This document shows, piece by piece, positions 36,501 to 50,520 of a stretch of 64,000 nucleotides of DNA. The stretch is from Macropodus opercularis. Lineage: Eukaryota; Chordata; Actinopteri; Anabantiformes; Osphronemidae. Each line of letters begins with the position of its first letter. The stretch's first letter is position 1. Under the pieces are notes generated by a model that did not search any database, was not told the origin of the DNA, and worked only from the letters and a program-made list of their open reading frames with translations. The stretch is from NCBI GenBank assembly GCA_030770545.1, contig CM061098.1, positions 2,642,001 through 2,706,000 on the forward strand. The letters run 5' to 3'. The position numbers were made by a program, and so were the translations under genes.

Positions 36501-38800
36501 TAATATTTCTGCACAGACCTCACAATCCAAAAAGATCATCCATCTTGAAACCACCAGGTATTAAAAGAATTACATTGATCAAATCTTTAATCTTTCCATT
36601 TTCAAAAGGTGAAGTTTCTTCACATCTTTCTTCTCCTCGTATCACACCTCTGCTCTGCAAGTGTCATTTCTAATATCGGCTTCTTTTTCCATTTGTCCTT
36701 CTCTCTACAGGTGTCCAAATCAATTCAAGCCACAGCAGGATGTGACCTGCCTATATATGGCAACATAAAATCCTCCGCAAATGGATTTCAGGACTGCTTG
36801 GAAGACTTCCAGCAAATTACAGCTCTAATGCAGCTCTCGATGTATCTATTGCCGATTGATTTCTATTCAGCGTCGTTTCAGCTGCATTGTGCTATTTCAG
36901 ACGCTCAACCTGAACACTGCAGAGGTTTAACTGTGCACGAGAGGCTCAGTGGATGCGCGCAGCCGTGATTGCCCTGCATTACACTGACCGGTGCGATTTC
37001 CAAACGGCCCGGGCGAGAGAGCGGTGCACTCACTCATCCGTTAAGTGAGCACCCAGTCACTGGTCTGAACTGGTGCACCGGCTAAGTTACAAGTTGTGAC
37101 AAGCTCAGATGGCTCCCTGACTCTCAGGCCGCGGCATTTATTAAAGTCTATTCAGCTCAGTGTCTTGCAAAAATAAACAGAGTGCCAGGCTGCTGGAGAA
37201 AGTGCTGACACTGAGCATACTTTGTCCAAGTTGGAATAGAACGGGGCTGAGCATCACAGCCCCGAGGATACAGAGCCTGCAGGGGAAGAGAGAAGCACCG
37301 ACTAGTGGTCTGCCTACGTGAGCAGAGCTTCTGCTTTACAGTCGACTTCAGGCGCAGTCGAATAAAATGACTGTGTTGCTGGCGAGAATGCGGGAGGCAG
37401 GAGAGAGAGAAAGAGAGAAAGATAATGAGATCGGGGGAAAAGAGAGTGAGCTGAAGATCAGCGTGCTCTGCTGCCAAAGGGGGTAATGAGGAGAGGAGCT
37501 GCAGAGAGAGAGCAGAGCTGCTGAGCGGTTCATTGACATGCTAAATGTCAAAGGTGAAGTAAAAATCTCTTGTTAAGCTTGTGGCTCGCCGTTTAAGCAC
37601 AATGGCGTAATGATGCCAACTCTTGCATCAAACCTCACAGCTACCGGTTGTCTGCCACGACTCGGGTACTTCCACCGGGGGAACAGGGAGCATGGAGAAG
37701 GGAGCTGAAGCCCTTTGAAAACAAACAGAAGGACGTTGTTGGGAGTTGAAAGCGCAGAAACAGTAGCTGATACTTGTCAGATTAAAGGTATTTCAGAGCC
37801 TCATATGACTCCACAAGGTGAAGCGTCTCACAGCGCGCGGAACATACCTGCTATGTAAAACGTACAGTGTGCGAGCAGAATAGTGTGAACTGTTCTCCCA
37901 TCCCGTCAGCTGCTTGTTTTTGTTCCTCAAACAACCACACGAGCCTGAGAAGCTGCAGCTACTTTACATGCTTTCGTAACAACATCCATTATGTCACTTG
38001 GCAAATGCATTTTTACGGAGCCTATATCATATTTACAGCTGATTATTCATCTTCAATCACCTCTGGACTCCCATCTCAGTCTGTGAACTACACGTTTATC
38101 ACCGTGTTTGTAGTAAATTGTAACAAATATCTGTGTTTTGTTTCCTCGCTTTCCACTGGTGATTTTCAGTATGCGTCCCACTTGCTGCTTGGAGGAAACA
38201 CTCCTGCTGCATCTGCTTTGTTGTGTTCAGTCTGGCATGTGGTGCTTAGTGCTTGGCATCCGGTGTTTGGGGCTGTGGTTTGCACCAAAGCGATGTAAGC
38301 ATTTCTTCACTCGCTTCAGTGGCTGGGTTCCCTCGTCTGGCAGATTTTACCCAGCAAACATCTGTCGCGCCCTCCCTGATAATGAATGACAGACAACAAA
38401 TGTGCTGTTTTGTCTGCAGAGCATATTAAGATTTGCTGTTGCTGGTTCAAATCCAAACCCTGAATCTAAACTAGGTGCTGGAATTGGACCCTGGCTGCTG
38501 CAGCTTGGAAATTATTAAATTGCCTTTGAGCACAAGTCAAATTGCCCTTTAGCAATTGTGCAACACAAGAAATTTACCACAAACCTTTACGTATAAATAT
38601 GTTTTTGATTGGCTGTTTGTGTGCCCGCAATGATTTACACTAAGAAGTAATCATGGGATTTGGATCTTGCTCTGACTCCGTAAAGTAGGCGTCCCGGCAA
38701 ACTGAAAGCTCCACCATTTAGCTCTAATTAGATTTCATGAAACTGAAAAGGCAGAGGCCAGAAGCTACAGCGTGAACGGGTCCCGTTGCACAGTGTGTGG
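33501..38800. other. Gene desert, no supported gene
   Basis: A 72-codon plus-strand frame (33532-33750, MPARTKEQVF...) follows the polypurine tract without known homology. A (GATGCT)n run is at 34158-34182. A second, shorter GA-rich stretch is at about 37385-37525. Nothing else recognisable. Confidence 0.35.
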
Positions 38801-39080
38801 GTGGGAGGCCCTCAGGGAAGAGGATTTACACGGAGGAAACTAGGATCATTGGAATTCAATTTCAAGATCAGGAGGTGAGGACCCCACTTTTAGGGAGAGC
38901 CCCAGGAAAAGGACTCCTAGATTGGCTGCCCACACACCGCTCCTACCACATGCGTGTACACATCGTGGCGGTATCTGGAGAGGGTTAATCACTTCCTGAG
39001 ACCCGGGGCTGTGGTGCCAGCCTGGGCCAACTTGGTGCTGAGCATTCAGGCCACATCTCTGCCTCTTCATCTGAATCGAC
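38801..39080. other. Conserved-element-like patch
   Basis: Even composition, no simple repeats, many short motifs such as GGGTTAATCAC. No frame with recognisable protein. Candidate regulatory element by appearance only. Confidence 0.2.
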
Positions 39081-42000
39081 TTGGCGTCTTTGTTCCTCCC
39101 TTTTAAAGAAACCTAAACTCCCATTCTCCATGTTTTACACAATGACTTGAGCACAAACTCTTTCACGTGTAATGTTTTGTATTGAGAGATAAAGTAGAAA
39201 CTTCAGTCACGAGATAACGACAGGCGCTGAGTAAAGAGAGCACAGATAGGGAGTTAAATGACCCATCTGGGCTCAATGCCCCACTGTACTGGTGCTGTGT
39301 TCTTTCTCACTCACTTTCCTGCTCTCCCCTGTGGCCTCCTCCACTCAGCTCGTGAATACTGATGCAGGCTGTGTGGCCGTGATGGGAAATGTCAGTTGGA
39401 GGTAACTAGCGAGCTTGTGACGACCGAGGCCGTTCCTCTGTTTGCACTGCCCTCAAGAGGTTCAGCATAGAGCAGCATGCAGCCACGGGAGCAGAGGTCG
39501 TGAAGCCAGACGGGAGCTGATGTCTTCCCTCAGACGCGCGGTTCCGCATCTGTGAATCTGCGGCTCATTAACATTCACACAATAACGCAAGCGGAACGTT
39601 TGGATTTCTACTCTCTGTTGACAGTCACTGTAATGTTCCTAATAATAAATAGATACTTGGTTTTCAGATGCATAACTTTATTTCCCGTAATTCTGATTAG
39701 CACCAGGCTGCATAGAGTTGGAAAACAAAGCGTCATGTTGCCTGGCGGTATTTAAAATATTTTCAGCTCTACAGCGGCCGAACCACTGTTGAATAAGTAT
39801 TTGGTTTTTATTTGTCCGCAGCCTGTGGAAACCTGCTCCTCAGTCGTTCGTCCTACAGCCTTGTGTTTGCCTTTAGCTGACGAAGACGTGTGGCAGCATC
39901 GGTGAGTTATGGCTCCGTTCAAGAGCAAAGGTGGAACTACCATGACGCTGATAAACATCTTACAGATAAGGTCAGGGTGGGCGACTGGCTTCACAACACA
40001 CGAGGTTAATACTATCGTCGGTTTGTTGCCATTTAGCATCACTCAGCTGTTTAACTATGATGCTGATCGTTTTGTGTGTAAACCTAAAACAAATGTTTCA
40101 AATGGTAGCGCAACATAAATCTTAAATAGCTTTTGAACTTCCCTTTACTGTACCAACAGTCAACGTTGTTTTTTTTTTTTTTTAACTGTGATCATGTTGC
40201 TTCGATTTTCATGCACACATAAAACCCATAAATCCTAACATATAAACTATATAGTGACAAACGCAGATTGTGTGTATGAGCGTACAGAAAGGCAGCCTGC
40301 CGTGCAGCATTGAAACGACAAACATGATAAATATTTCAAACGCAGTGTTTGAAGCACAACTTTCTTCAGGGATTTCCATGTGTAAGCCTTTACATTCGCT
40401 GGAGTAAACAAAACCAGGTCAGTGCAGCCACACATTCACGGTAATTGTAGGAGGAAGAACATCAGTTACACTATCCCACAGCTTGAGTAAGTACTTTGGC
40501 AAAGCCACAGACAAACATGGCAACAAGAAGCAAAAGGATTTCATTGTGAAATTCCAAACATGGGCTAGTCGACGGCTCCACGGACTCTAGAGCAACTGAA
40601 CCTTATTCATTCATAAATCTTGAAAGCAAAGCCTGCACACACGGCATATGGAAGCGTTTTTCCTGAACCAGGTCCACATGGTGGCATTCTCCACAGCGGC
40701 ACGACAGGCTCAAAGCTGGGAGACAGGAGGCTCCGAGGGGACGCTTTTTTTACACACCGGTATCAGATTGGGAGACCAACCCGGTCCTACAGCCATCTCT
40801 CCGCGTATGAAGGCAATTAAACGGTCTTCTCTCCCCGTCTAAAAGAGAAATCCGTGAGGCTCCAGTTGTTCTCCTCTGTCCGCTCTGCAGCGGATGCCAA
40901 AGGGTTGATTGCTGTTGGTTCAGCGGGACTTGCTTTAGTCCAAGCACTTGATACACTCCTGTTTTAGTTCACACATATTAGAGTTGGTCTGAGGACGGCG
41001 ACAAAGCTCCAAGAACACAAACAGAGCCAGTATGTTAAACGCTAAGTTATTGTGGGGCAAAGAAAACCAACAGACAACATCTTTTGAAGCTCTGTGCTGT
41101 TCACAAAACAGAAGCCAACAAGAGGAAAAATTATAGTTTTTACTGTTTTCAGGTCCAACTTTCTGTTAGGTTAAGGCTGATGTACATGTGGCTCATGTGA
41201 GCCCTCGCAGTCAGAGGGAAAACACTGAATTGAATGAGATGGGATTGAAAATGGAGTCATGACTTACTGCAGCGTGACCTTGTGACTTTCTGTAGATGTG
41301 ACGGAGACCGACCATAATACAGGTGATTGAAATGATTGGTGTATGGGATTCGCATTCAGGCACCAAACGACGAGCCGCCGCTTCCGTCACATTCCTCTTG
41401 AAGAAGAGGGAGATGTTCACTGCACAAAGGTCAACAGACAGTTGAACTTCATTTCACACCACATCCCTGCTCAGTTCAGAACAGACTGGACCTAATGGAG
41501 ATGATCGGGGTCAGATTATGGATCACACTTTCAGGTTTAGTCTAGGAAAAAGTAAAATGACGAAGGTTGTCATGTCGTCTGTCTCCGTTGGTACAGTCTG
41601 ATGTGATTCACACCACTTTGTCTTCATTATAACATTAAAGACGTAAGAACAAGCCTAAATGATTATGTGTAACATTAGGAGGGTTGCAAGTAAACGACTT
41701 ACGCTTAAACTGGTGATTATCTGGAAAAAAAAGTTTGATATTGTAGGTAATATAACAACAACTGAGTTTAAAACTAAACAAATTCATTTAAATAAAAAAA
41801 TAATAATATCAACTGCTGCAACTAATAGTTTAGTTTATGACATATGACAGATACAGATGCGTTATCAAACGTAGCAACTCAGCAGTTTGAGCCAACAATC
41901 TGCAGTAGCCACGTTTTCACTAATCTGGTGCACGACTCATTTAACTTTCAGCAACAAGGAATGAAACCTGTTGAAGGCGTGAAAGCTTTAACTGTGGTGG

Positions 42001-45000
42001 TTTAACAGAGGCCACTTCATTTATTTCAGCTACGTTCTCTTACCTTGGAGATTTTCCTGATCTGGCAAAAGGACCCAATGCAGACCAAGGTGGCCTATAT
42101 GTGCCTGAGTGGATTGTTTTAACATTCACCAGAAACTACAGCTGCCGGAAAAATAAGCACAGTGAACAGGCAACACTGTGTATTTGTATGACGTAGTATA
42201 CGGGAAAATGTAGATACTGACTTTGAGCGTGTTATTATTTTAATAGTTAATAAAATGCAATGTTTGCAAATTCCACTACAACACTTTTCTGGAGAACCTT
42301 CCCAGTGAGTTGAATATCAGTGGATCCTGGACTGTACAACCTCCAAACGGATACTTTATACGCCACGAAGAATCCCATTTACATCCTGAATGGACTCACT
42401 GCAGTGGAGCGAATGCAACCCCAGGTAGGTGTAAGGAGTCATTTTAAGATGAATTTTAAGGTTATTTTTGGCATCGGCTTTAAGAATGCAACCTGGGCAG
42501 CCTCTTTCCATGCTGTCGTGACCGTTTTGAGCTGCACAAAGCCAGACAACCACAGTTTCTCTGGACATTAATATTCACCAGCATCGGCTTCAAAGAAAAT
42601 CCCTTTACAAATCCAGGAATGTATCTCCTGTGGATTTCAGGCTTTGACATTTCACCAATGTGGATGTCCCCCCGGCTTAACGGCTTGAAAAGTGCATCTT
42701 CAGCGCTTCATAGTATGTATTATTCCCCCTTATTTGCCAAGTGAAGTCTGTATAGGTTACTGGATATATAATTCATTTCTGTTCCCTCGCTGAGGCAAGG
42801 TCAGATCTATTTGGATAGCATTTCAACAGCAACTAATATAAATATGTATTTCTGAGGCGAGCGTCACTGAATTTCACTTTCTTTTTTATTGTATAAACAT
42901 CAGTCGCAGATGTTAGAAAAACAGCAGCATGTACTGACCACAAACTGAGTAGTGCTCTTCAATTAAGCTCAGCAAATCTGAAAAACGTCTTTTCTATAAT
43001 CTAAAATGTAAAATGTAAAATATATACGATTAAACTGGAGAAACATTCAGTGCAGGATGACTCCATTTACTAAAGAACAAAACATTTACATTTGGTTTTT
43101 GACTCTAAGCCCCTGCAGGTGTTACATTCGGCTTCTTCCCCAAAGTCAACTCTTTAAATCTTCGGATTTTGACACATTTTCCATCCTAAGTCCTTCCTGT
43201 TTAACAAAAATCCAAACAAAGGCAGTAAAAACCGCAGCCCTACATTAAATGAGCCCCTTTTCCATTTTTTGTCAGACCTAAGCCCGGGTCCACTTTGGCC
43301 ACTCTGCTGAACTCTAGAATAAAAACACTCTCATTGATCACTCGGCACAGTTGTCAAGGTGTCCTAATAAAAACGGGGTGTAAATAACGTGGCGTGGATT
43401 TGATGTGCAGCACCACTTGCTGTGCGGCGACGCAGGCTATAAAAACACAGCAGCTCTTTGTCTGCTGTCTTTGAGCTGCTTCTCTTTCCTGTGTGACAGA
43501 CAGCAATTCAACAGAATGTTGCTGAGTAGGACAGATTCTGTTTTAGGCAAAGCATTATATTGAATATGTTTATTATATTGTATAGGTTTATATTAAACAA
43601 TAGAAATGTCTGTATAACTGACAATTTTAATGCCTTTATAAACATGCGCCAAGACTGTGAAGCTTTGTCATTGTGGTGCTGTGAAGGAGTCTGGGGCTCA
43701 TCCTTTGGGCACCATGAATCTCTCCAGCTTTTTGCTTTGATCCTCATGCCGAACACCATTTTGTGAGTATCGTCCAGGTTTCCGGCGTTTTCCACGCCCA
43801 GCTTTCAGGGGGTCATCAAAACAACGAGGACTCGTCTTCAGGAGACAGTGAATCATCCCTACACTTACAGTACACTTTGACAACTGACTGCTGGCCAGTG
43901 AACACGCTGGGCTCTCTGCTGTGATCCGTGTTGGGAGGAGATGTCTCACGTACATGCACTGCGCTGTGTGAGTGTGTTCTCAGTGGAGGTGTCACACAAA
44001 ATAATAAAATAAAACACAACAGCTCACCTTCCCCTGTGGGGATCTTCTGTAGGTAATGATCATGAGAGCAGGAAGGAAAGCAATGACTTTGTAAATGACT
44101 GGGCCCTGATATATGAGGACCCGGTTAATTGGTGCCTTTTATGAGGTGATGCATGTCACGTTGCTCTGTTACAGAAGAGCTGGCTCGGTTCCAGTTGCCT
44201 TCCTGCAATGATGTATTTATGACCCAAAGCAATTTTCTCAATGAAATATTTATGATAGTAACTTTAGTTACTTAATTCATGTGCACAGGGGCCTGCATCA
44301 TCCTGCGGGAGTTTACATTTCAGGGTTAGGGCAGTAGGACTGTGATATTAATCACACCTTAAGTCTTTTTCCTAAGTAATTACATCAACACATATTAAAG
44401 CTCATTTCCTGTAGGTTTTATGTGTTTTTTACGTTACCTTCAGATGATTAGAGGTGATATTTATGTCATGGTTGTTGCTCTTCATTAATTTCTGTTGTGT
44501 GTATGTAAATAACCAACTTGATGATTACATTGATTATAACCAACAGAAATTAGGTTTAAAGAAAGTAGGAAGAATATTTAAAACCATCTTTTGATAATCT
44601 AAGAGTTAAACATGTTGATCAAATTATGACTTCTATATAAACCATAAATTATAAACCATCCCTTTGCCCCATCGGTACAGTGTGTGTGGGGTAACGTAGG
44701 AGGTCATGTATCCAGTAACAGTAAATTGCTGTCAGTCTTCACTTATATTGTAGCACTTGCACACATTCCAGTCAGTGTAAATGAAAAATGAACAACACTT
44801 TTCCTGTCAGACGTTGCAGAGCAAACTACGCGCACCTCAAGCAAACAAGCCTCTCTTCTGCTTTTGTAGCCAAAGAAAATCAACATCACATCAAAATTCA
44901 AAGCATCACCGGAGGAGCTGCTCTCTGTCATCGACTGGGGGCAAAGCAGCTGAGGTGGGGAGGCCAACAAGACCTGTATGATGCCTTTGAGTGCGTTGCG

Positions 45001-46240
45001 CTTCTGTAGCCACGGGGCCAAAGAAAACTCCCCAGCAACAGCCTGTGGATTGTAACTTCACCTGGCTGAGCACATAACGTATACATTCATAAAGCTGAAC
45101 AGGTCAAAGCTGACTGCTCAGACAAGGCTCTCCTTCACCCCACTGCGTGTTCCTCCCCCTGGAGAGCTGCTCAACACATCCAAGGTCATTTTCAAGAGGA
45201 AGAAGCCAGAAATTAAAAAGATGACATCTACTGATTTTACTGATCTGCATTTGGCTGCAAGACATTTATCCATTTATTACTTCACTGAGATCTGCAAAAC
45301 AGTATCATTCCCGCCACAAACACTGCAGCATGTCCTGCAGGGTTGGTCTGAAGGAACCACGAGGGTCTGTCCGTCTGTTCGTGACTGGCAGCCTGCGCGT
45401 AATTCCCCTAAATAGATGCTGTAGCTTTGACCTGCAGGTGACATTAATGAATGCTTGAATCTGAAACGCGGCTACGCACTCACAGCAGCAGTTTACTCAG
45501 GCACAAGAAGAGAAGTCGACCCTGAATCAACAAGTGGACTCTTACTGTCAGAGATGACAGATGAAGATGACTATTAATAAATAGTCATATTGTGGATGAA
45601 ACATAAACATAAAGTTTAGTTTTTTGTCCTTGCAGTGTAAATACATTCCCAAACAGCCCCATGAGAAATGACTGACTCTCATCAGGATGGATTAACATTT
45701 AATTAGTCTGATTTTTTCTAAATAAACACAAACACACTTTGAAAAACTTCACACAAATTCAACATGACTTGTGTGGTGGCGCCCAGCAGTGATGCGGACG
45801 ACCAAAGCGGCAGCTGTCGCAACAAACAAATTCTATTAACGTTTCCTCCAACAGCAAAGGTTTTGCTCAGTATGACTGTGAGTTTTAAGAATGACTCCCG
45901 CAGAAACCATAAAACGTATCTACTCATTTTCCTTCATGCTGAGACGTGTAAAAAAAAAAACACGGTCTATGTGCTGGCGGCGAGAGAAAACACGAGAACA
46001 ACTGCAGCGAAGGCAGCATCTAATCACCACCAAACCTTGTTTTGCTGATCGTGTCACAGGGGGAAGTAGAAAAACAAACTCCGGACAAATAGATGAACGT
46101 GCGGCGTCATCAACAAATCACCGTGTGAAGGTAAAAACAAGTTTGTGACCTTTTTCCTACAAAGCACTGTAAGGGAGCTTTGTGACGGTGAACTGTGTGA
46201 CCTCGGCTCAATGAGATGTGACACAACAGCGCCGTCAATC
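39081..46240. other. Gene desert, no supported gene
   Basis: AT-rich. A T15 run is at 40169-40183. No recognisable gene, RNA or intact repeat. Confidence 0.35.
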
Positions 46241-46480
46241 ATAAGTCACCGCGTTTGTGCGGGCGAATGGTCTTCTCCCGTCCCAGGAAGGGGGCTGCAG
46301 GGAACTCAATGGGGCACCAGGCCCCTGCGCGGACACCAGAGATGTTTGTGCCGAGCTGGCGCCAGCTGGTCGTGACTACTGTAATTTTTGTCATTGATTG
46401 AACGGGTTCCCCAGTCTCAGGAGGCTCCCACCTACTGGTGGAGCAGGGCCACAGTGGAGGGGCAAATAGATCAACACGCC
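46241..46480. other. GC-richer patch, candidate non-coding element
   Basis: Contains the near-palindromes GAGCTGGCGCCAGCTGG (about 46354-46370) and CCACCTACTGGTGG. The frame across it does not resemble a known protein. Confidence 0.2.
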
Positions 46481-49400
46481 CAGGGCTGATGAGGCTCTTG
46501 TTTTGAAAGGCATGAGCACCGGGGAGATGCTACCTGCTGTGTGGATCTATATGACAGGGAAATTTCTATAGACAGCCACTGCATCCGAAGTATGAAAAGA
46601 GGTTTAGAGAAAAACTGACAAGGCATCAGAATGAGCAGGGAGTTACTGCCGGGCTGGTCTTCCTGCAGCACCATTGGGGAATCATTTATACCACACGTAG
46701 TTGGTATTACCCATCATCACTGCAACTCAAAATAACATTCGTAGTGTGGCTGTGCTCTGATTTATTTTGCTCAGATGCATATTAACAGTATCGGATGAAG
46801 AAATAAACACGTCTACTAACGGCATAAAGTTGTGCAGATTTAAACAGCGTTCAGTCTTTTCTGACTGAGGTGCTTGTGTTGCTTGAAAAGAATCAGAATC
46901 TCAGGATGCAGACGTGTTGGTGTCTTGTGATTGTCTCAGCAACAATCCTGGTGCAAACTACGTTTCTCTCGACACATCACTGGCAGAAGACATGATTGTC
47001 CTGGTGTGTCTTGTTATTCTGCTTTTCTACCCTTCCAATTCGAAATCAAATGACATCAACTGAACCAAACAGTTTGCTATAGTATAAAAAATATTGTTTG
47101 TTTCATACACACAAGCAAAACTGACCAATTTCATAAGATTGAAAATGTCAAACAGCCTGTTTTTCCACAGAACCATAGACTTTACAGCCATGGCACCAGA
47201 TGCTCATGTGATTTCCTCTCCAACTCGCGGGTGAGAGCCAGTACAGCCCATCACCTTGCTGATGTGCCTGGTGGGCAGGTAAGGAAGTGGGAAGGGGCTC
47301 AGTCGATGGCTTCTCCATCTAACAGCCTCTCGCTCTAATAACTGCCTCATTCAGAGAAAGCTGGCTGTGTAGCTTCGAAGCTGCTGCTCAAAACGCCCAG
47401 AACAGGGAGCAGCGCATGTTCTGAATCTGCCCACCATGTGAATTATGTAATAAACTTTACTCGTGTGTAAGAGTCCAAATAATATTACTGCTAATGCGAT
47501 TCTCTCTTCTTTCTACTTGCTTTGCTGGGAAAATTATGGACAGATACTCCAGCTGCCAAACTCAATACTCGTTTCAACAGGCAGCGCGTCACACGGTCAG
47601 GCAGAAAACACCCGCCATTGGCCAGCCGCAGTTTCCATGGAGACCGCAGTCGTCTTCATCTCCTGAAAAAAGCATAAACAGTGAGTGAACAAGAGACGAT
47701 TCATAGAAATTGTTTCCTAATCTTGTTATTTCTCATTTCCATGCTGGAATGGGTGTTGGATTACAAGTGTGCTGGGAGCAGAGCAAGGAAGGGGACGTTT
47801 TCATGATTCGACATTTCACTGGCGAGCACACAGTAGCTTGGTGCAGCGCGGCCTGGCCTCTACTGCCGACCTGCAGTGACTGAGGCTCACACTGGAAACA
47901 GACACAACTGCACTCATCCAAATATTTGCCACTTGGCACGTGATTAGTTTTGCAAAAATCAAATCCTAGTATTGGTCACTTAAAAAGCTTTATGTGCAGA
48001 TGGGGCTGGATGAAGCATCAGGGGAACCAATATATCACATATTAGATCAACTCAGCGCTTTAGTTGAGTTCAGTCTACAAGCACCAAACGGCTTCTTGAG
48101 ATGCCTTTAAGAGAAGAAACCCCATCAGAACCAGGATCAGGGTGGGCGGCCGTCTGCCTCAACCGGCTCGGGTGAAGGGATACAAAAGAGAGAGAAGAAC
48201 AACAAGCAATCGACCAAGTGGAATCATACGGGTCTGAGCAACAAATGTCAAATCACAGACGCTGTGAGGCTTGTTGAGACACATCTATAATACGCTGTAG
48301 TCCATATTTTTAAAGCCAAAACATCCAACCTTTGCCTTCAGTGGAGTCTTTCCACATTTGCGGATCGACTGAAGCCCCGTACGATCTCGGATGAATCACC
48401 TCGGCTCGGTTGAGGATGAGCTGTAGATTCTTAACTCTCCTCGTCTGTCAGGCAAGCTTGACCTAATCTCTGAGTCTGCGGCCGCTCTGGATGACACTTC
48501 ACTTGCAGCCCCGCCACCTCTTTTTTCAGCTGAAACACAAGACAGAGGCGTTAGACGCTTCACGGCTCCTGGATTTGCTGGTCTGCTGGATTTCAAAAGG
48601 AAGTGATATCTTTGCACTCCAGAAGCATAATATCCCCAGGTCAGGGCTCTATATCATGTCCAGATATGAAAAGACTGTCAGTGGGGCAGGGGCCCATGAA
48701 ATAAACATCTCTTGACCACCAGCACCCTTTGAATTCATCATGGCTGTGCGATGTGAGTATCAATTAATGGAATTACAGCCGCCACAAACCGGACTCACAT
48801 CCTCTTTGCACTGAAGTTAATTTGCAAAGTGCTGGGCTCAGCTTGTTTTGCGCCTATGCAGGTGGCGAAATGACGCCACTTATGTCTGGACCACAGTCCC
48901 ATTCGTCATGATTTGCACACTCGTGTTCGGGAGACGGGTCTGGTTCATGACGTGCAAGCACACAACGCAGAGAGCCGCTACGGCCCAGCGAGCTCCAAGC
49001 TGCTTTACCGCTCGCACTGCCATTTGTTTTCTGATGTGCTGCTGCATGGTATGACTACGTTCATCCTCTGCATTACATCATCTGGCCCGTGTTGCCAGCG
49101 ATGTGTTTGACTTGATGAAGTGAAGCTGATGTTTTGTGTTTGTGCAGAATAAAAAAAAAAAAAAAGCTGCGATGGATATTACAAATCCAATTAGTACTTT
49201 CTTCCTGGTTCTCAGTGCTGATTGCAAGAGCTCACTATTGTGTATTAATGGCACAAAGTAATTAGTGAAGTGAAGACAGTCCATTACAATCATCGCCGTT
49301 ATTATCTAATCAAGGATGGAGGGAAAAAGGCTAACTATTCCTCAAGGACGGGAGCGGGTCATTAATAACATCAGGGGAGGATCAGGTTGTCCTATCTGAC

Positions 49401-50520
49401 TAATGACACTTTCAACAAGGTCCAAGAAGTTAAAGGCAAAGTCAAACTGCAATCTCACTTCTACTAGAATAAATGCAAACTACCCTGTTTTTAATATTAA
49501 AAGGTTACAAGATAAATCATTTGTGTCTGCTGGGTGGGCATTTCCTCGTCTGACAGGCATTTGAAAAGCAGCATCGCCATGAGACGCGCTGTCTGAGGCT
49601 TCGCTGTAGTTCTGCTGACCGGAACACGTCATGCTGTATGACTCGGTATAACAAAGCACGTCTGAGCAGCACCGGTTCTCAACCTCCAGCAACGTGAGGT
49701 GCTGGTCCTATGGCAGCATTCAGCTTTTGGGAGCATCCATCATCCTGAGAAGTTTGTTTTTGTACAGAAAGGTGTACAGACTTTTTAACTTGGTGTTGAA
49801 GTTCAGGAAGCAGCTGGAGCTGTAACTAACCTGCACTGGCTGCCACAAGATGCCAGTTTTTCCATCTGAGCTGGGATGTTGATGAGCTGGATTTATTAGC
49901 AGCTCCGTCTCATTGATGCCCATCAAAGTTGTACACGCAGGGCTGCCGAACCATCTGCAGGCCAGACTATGATGCTTAGACGTCAATACTTCACAATAAG
50001 AGTCTGAGCTTCTCATTAGTGTAGCATCTCAACCTGCAGGGTTATCGTCAGGCAAACATTTCTTCAAAGAGCAGGATGTTCACGCTGCTCATCTTTCTTA
50101 CTTTGTGTCCTGCACACGCGTAGATTCTGCACATAGTAAATGACACATAACCAAACAGTGTCAGTCTGAACAAAGCAATCTCCAGAAAAGGATACAAATA
50201 TTTATGAGAAAACAAGAAAATAACAAGACAGCAAACAGTCCTGTAAACAAGTGTGTTGCCTGATTTGCATAAAGTTTAAGTGGAGCACATTTCCAAACGG
50301 TGCTTCTACCACTAACCTGCTGCTCAAAAGTCAAAACCTCCTCTGCAATTCATCTCCAAGTGTCTCTTCACCAGCCTCTACTAATAGCATCAAATTAAGC
50401 AGCAACTGAAATTCAATAGCTTACCCACACAATCACACCTCCCTCGGTTTGTTTACTGTTTTTATCCCACCACTTCCCTTCTTAGTTAAATCCCACTGCT
50501 CGTCTCATTGATTTAGAGTT
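46481..50520. other. Gene desert with X-box-like site at 47631-47644
   Basis: GTTTCCATGGAGAC (47631-47644) matches the RFX X-box closely. An A15 run is at 49151-49165. No gene supported. Confidence 0.3.

Noticed and set aside
38444..38454. tRNA B-box-like GGTTCAAATCC
   Set aside because: No A box at the right distance upstream and no acceptor or anticodon stem pairing; not a tRNA gene.
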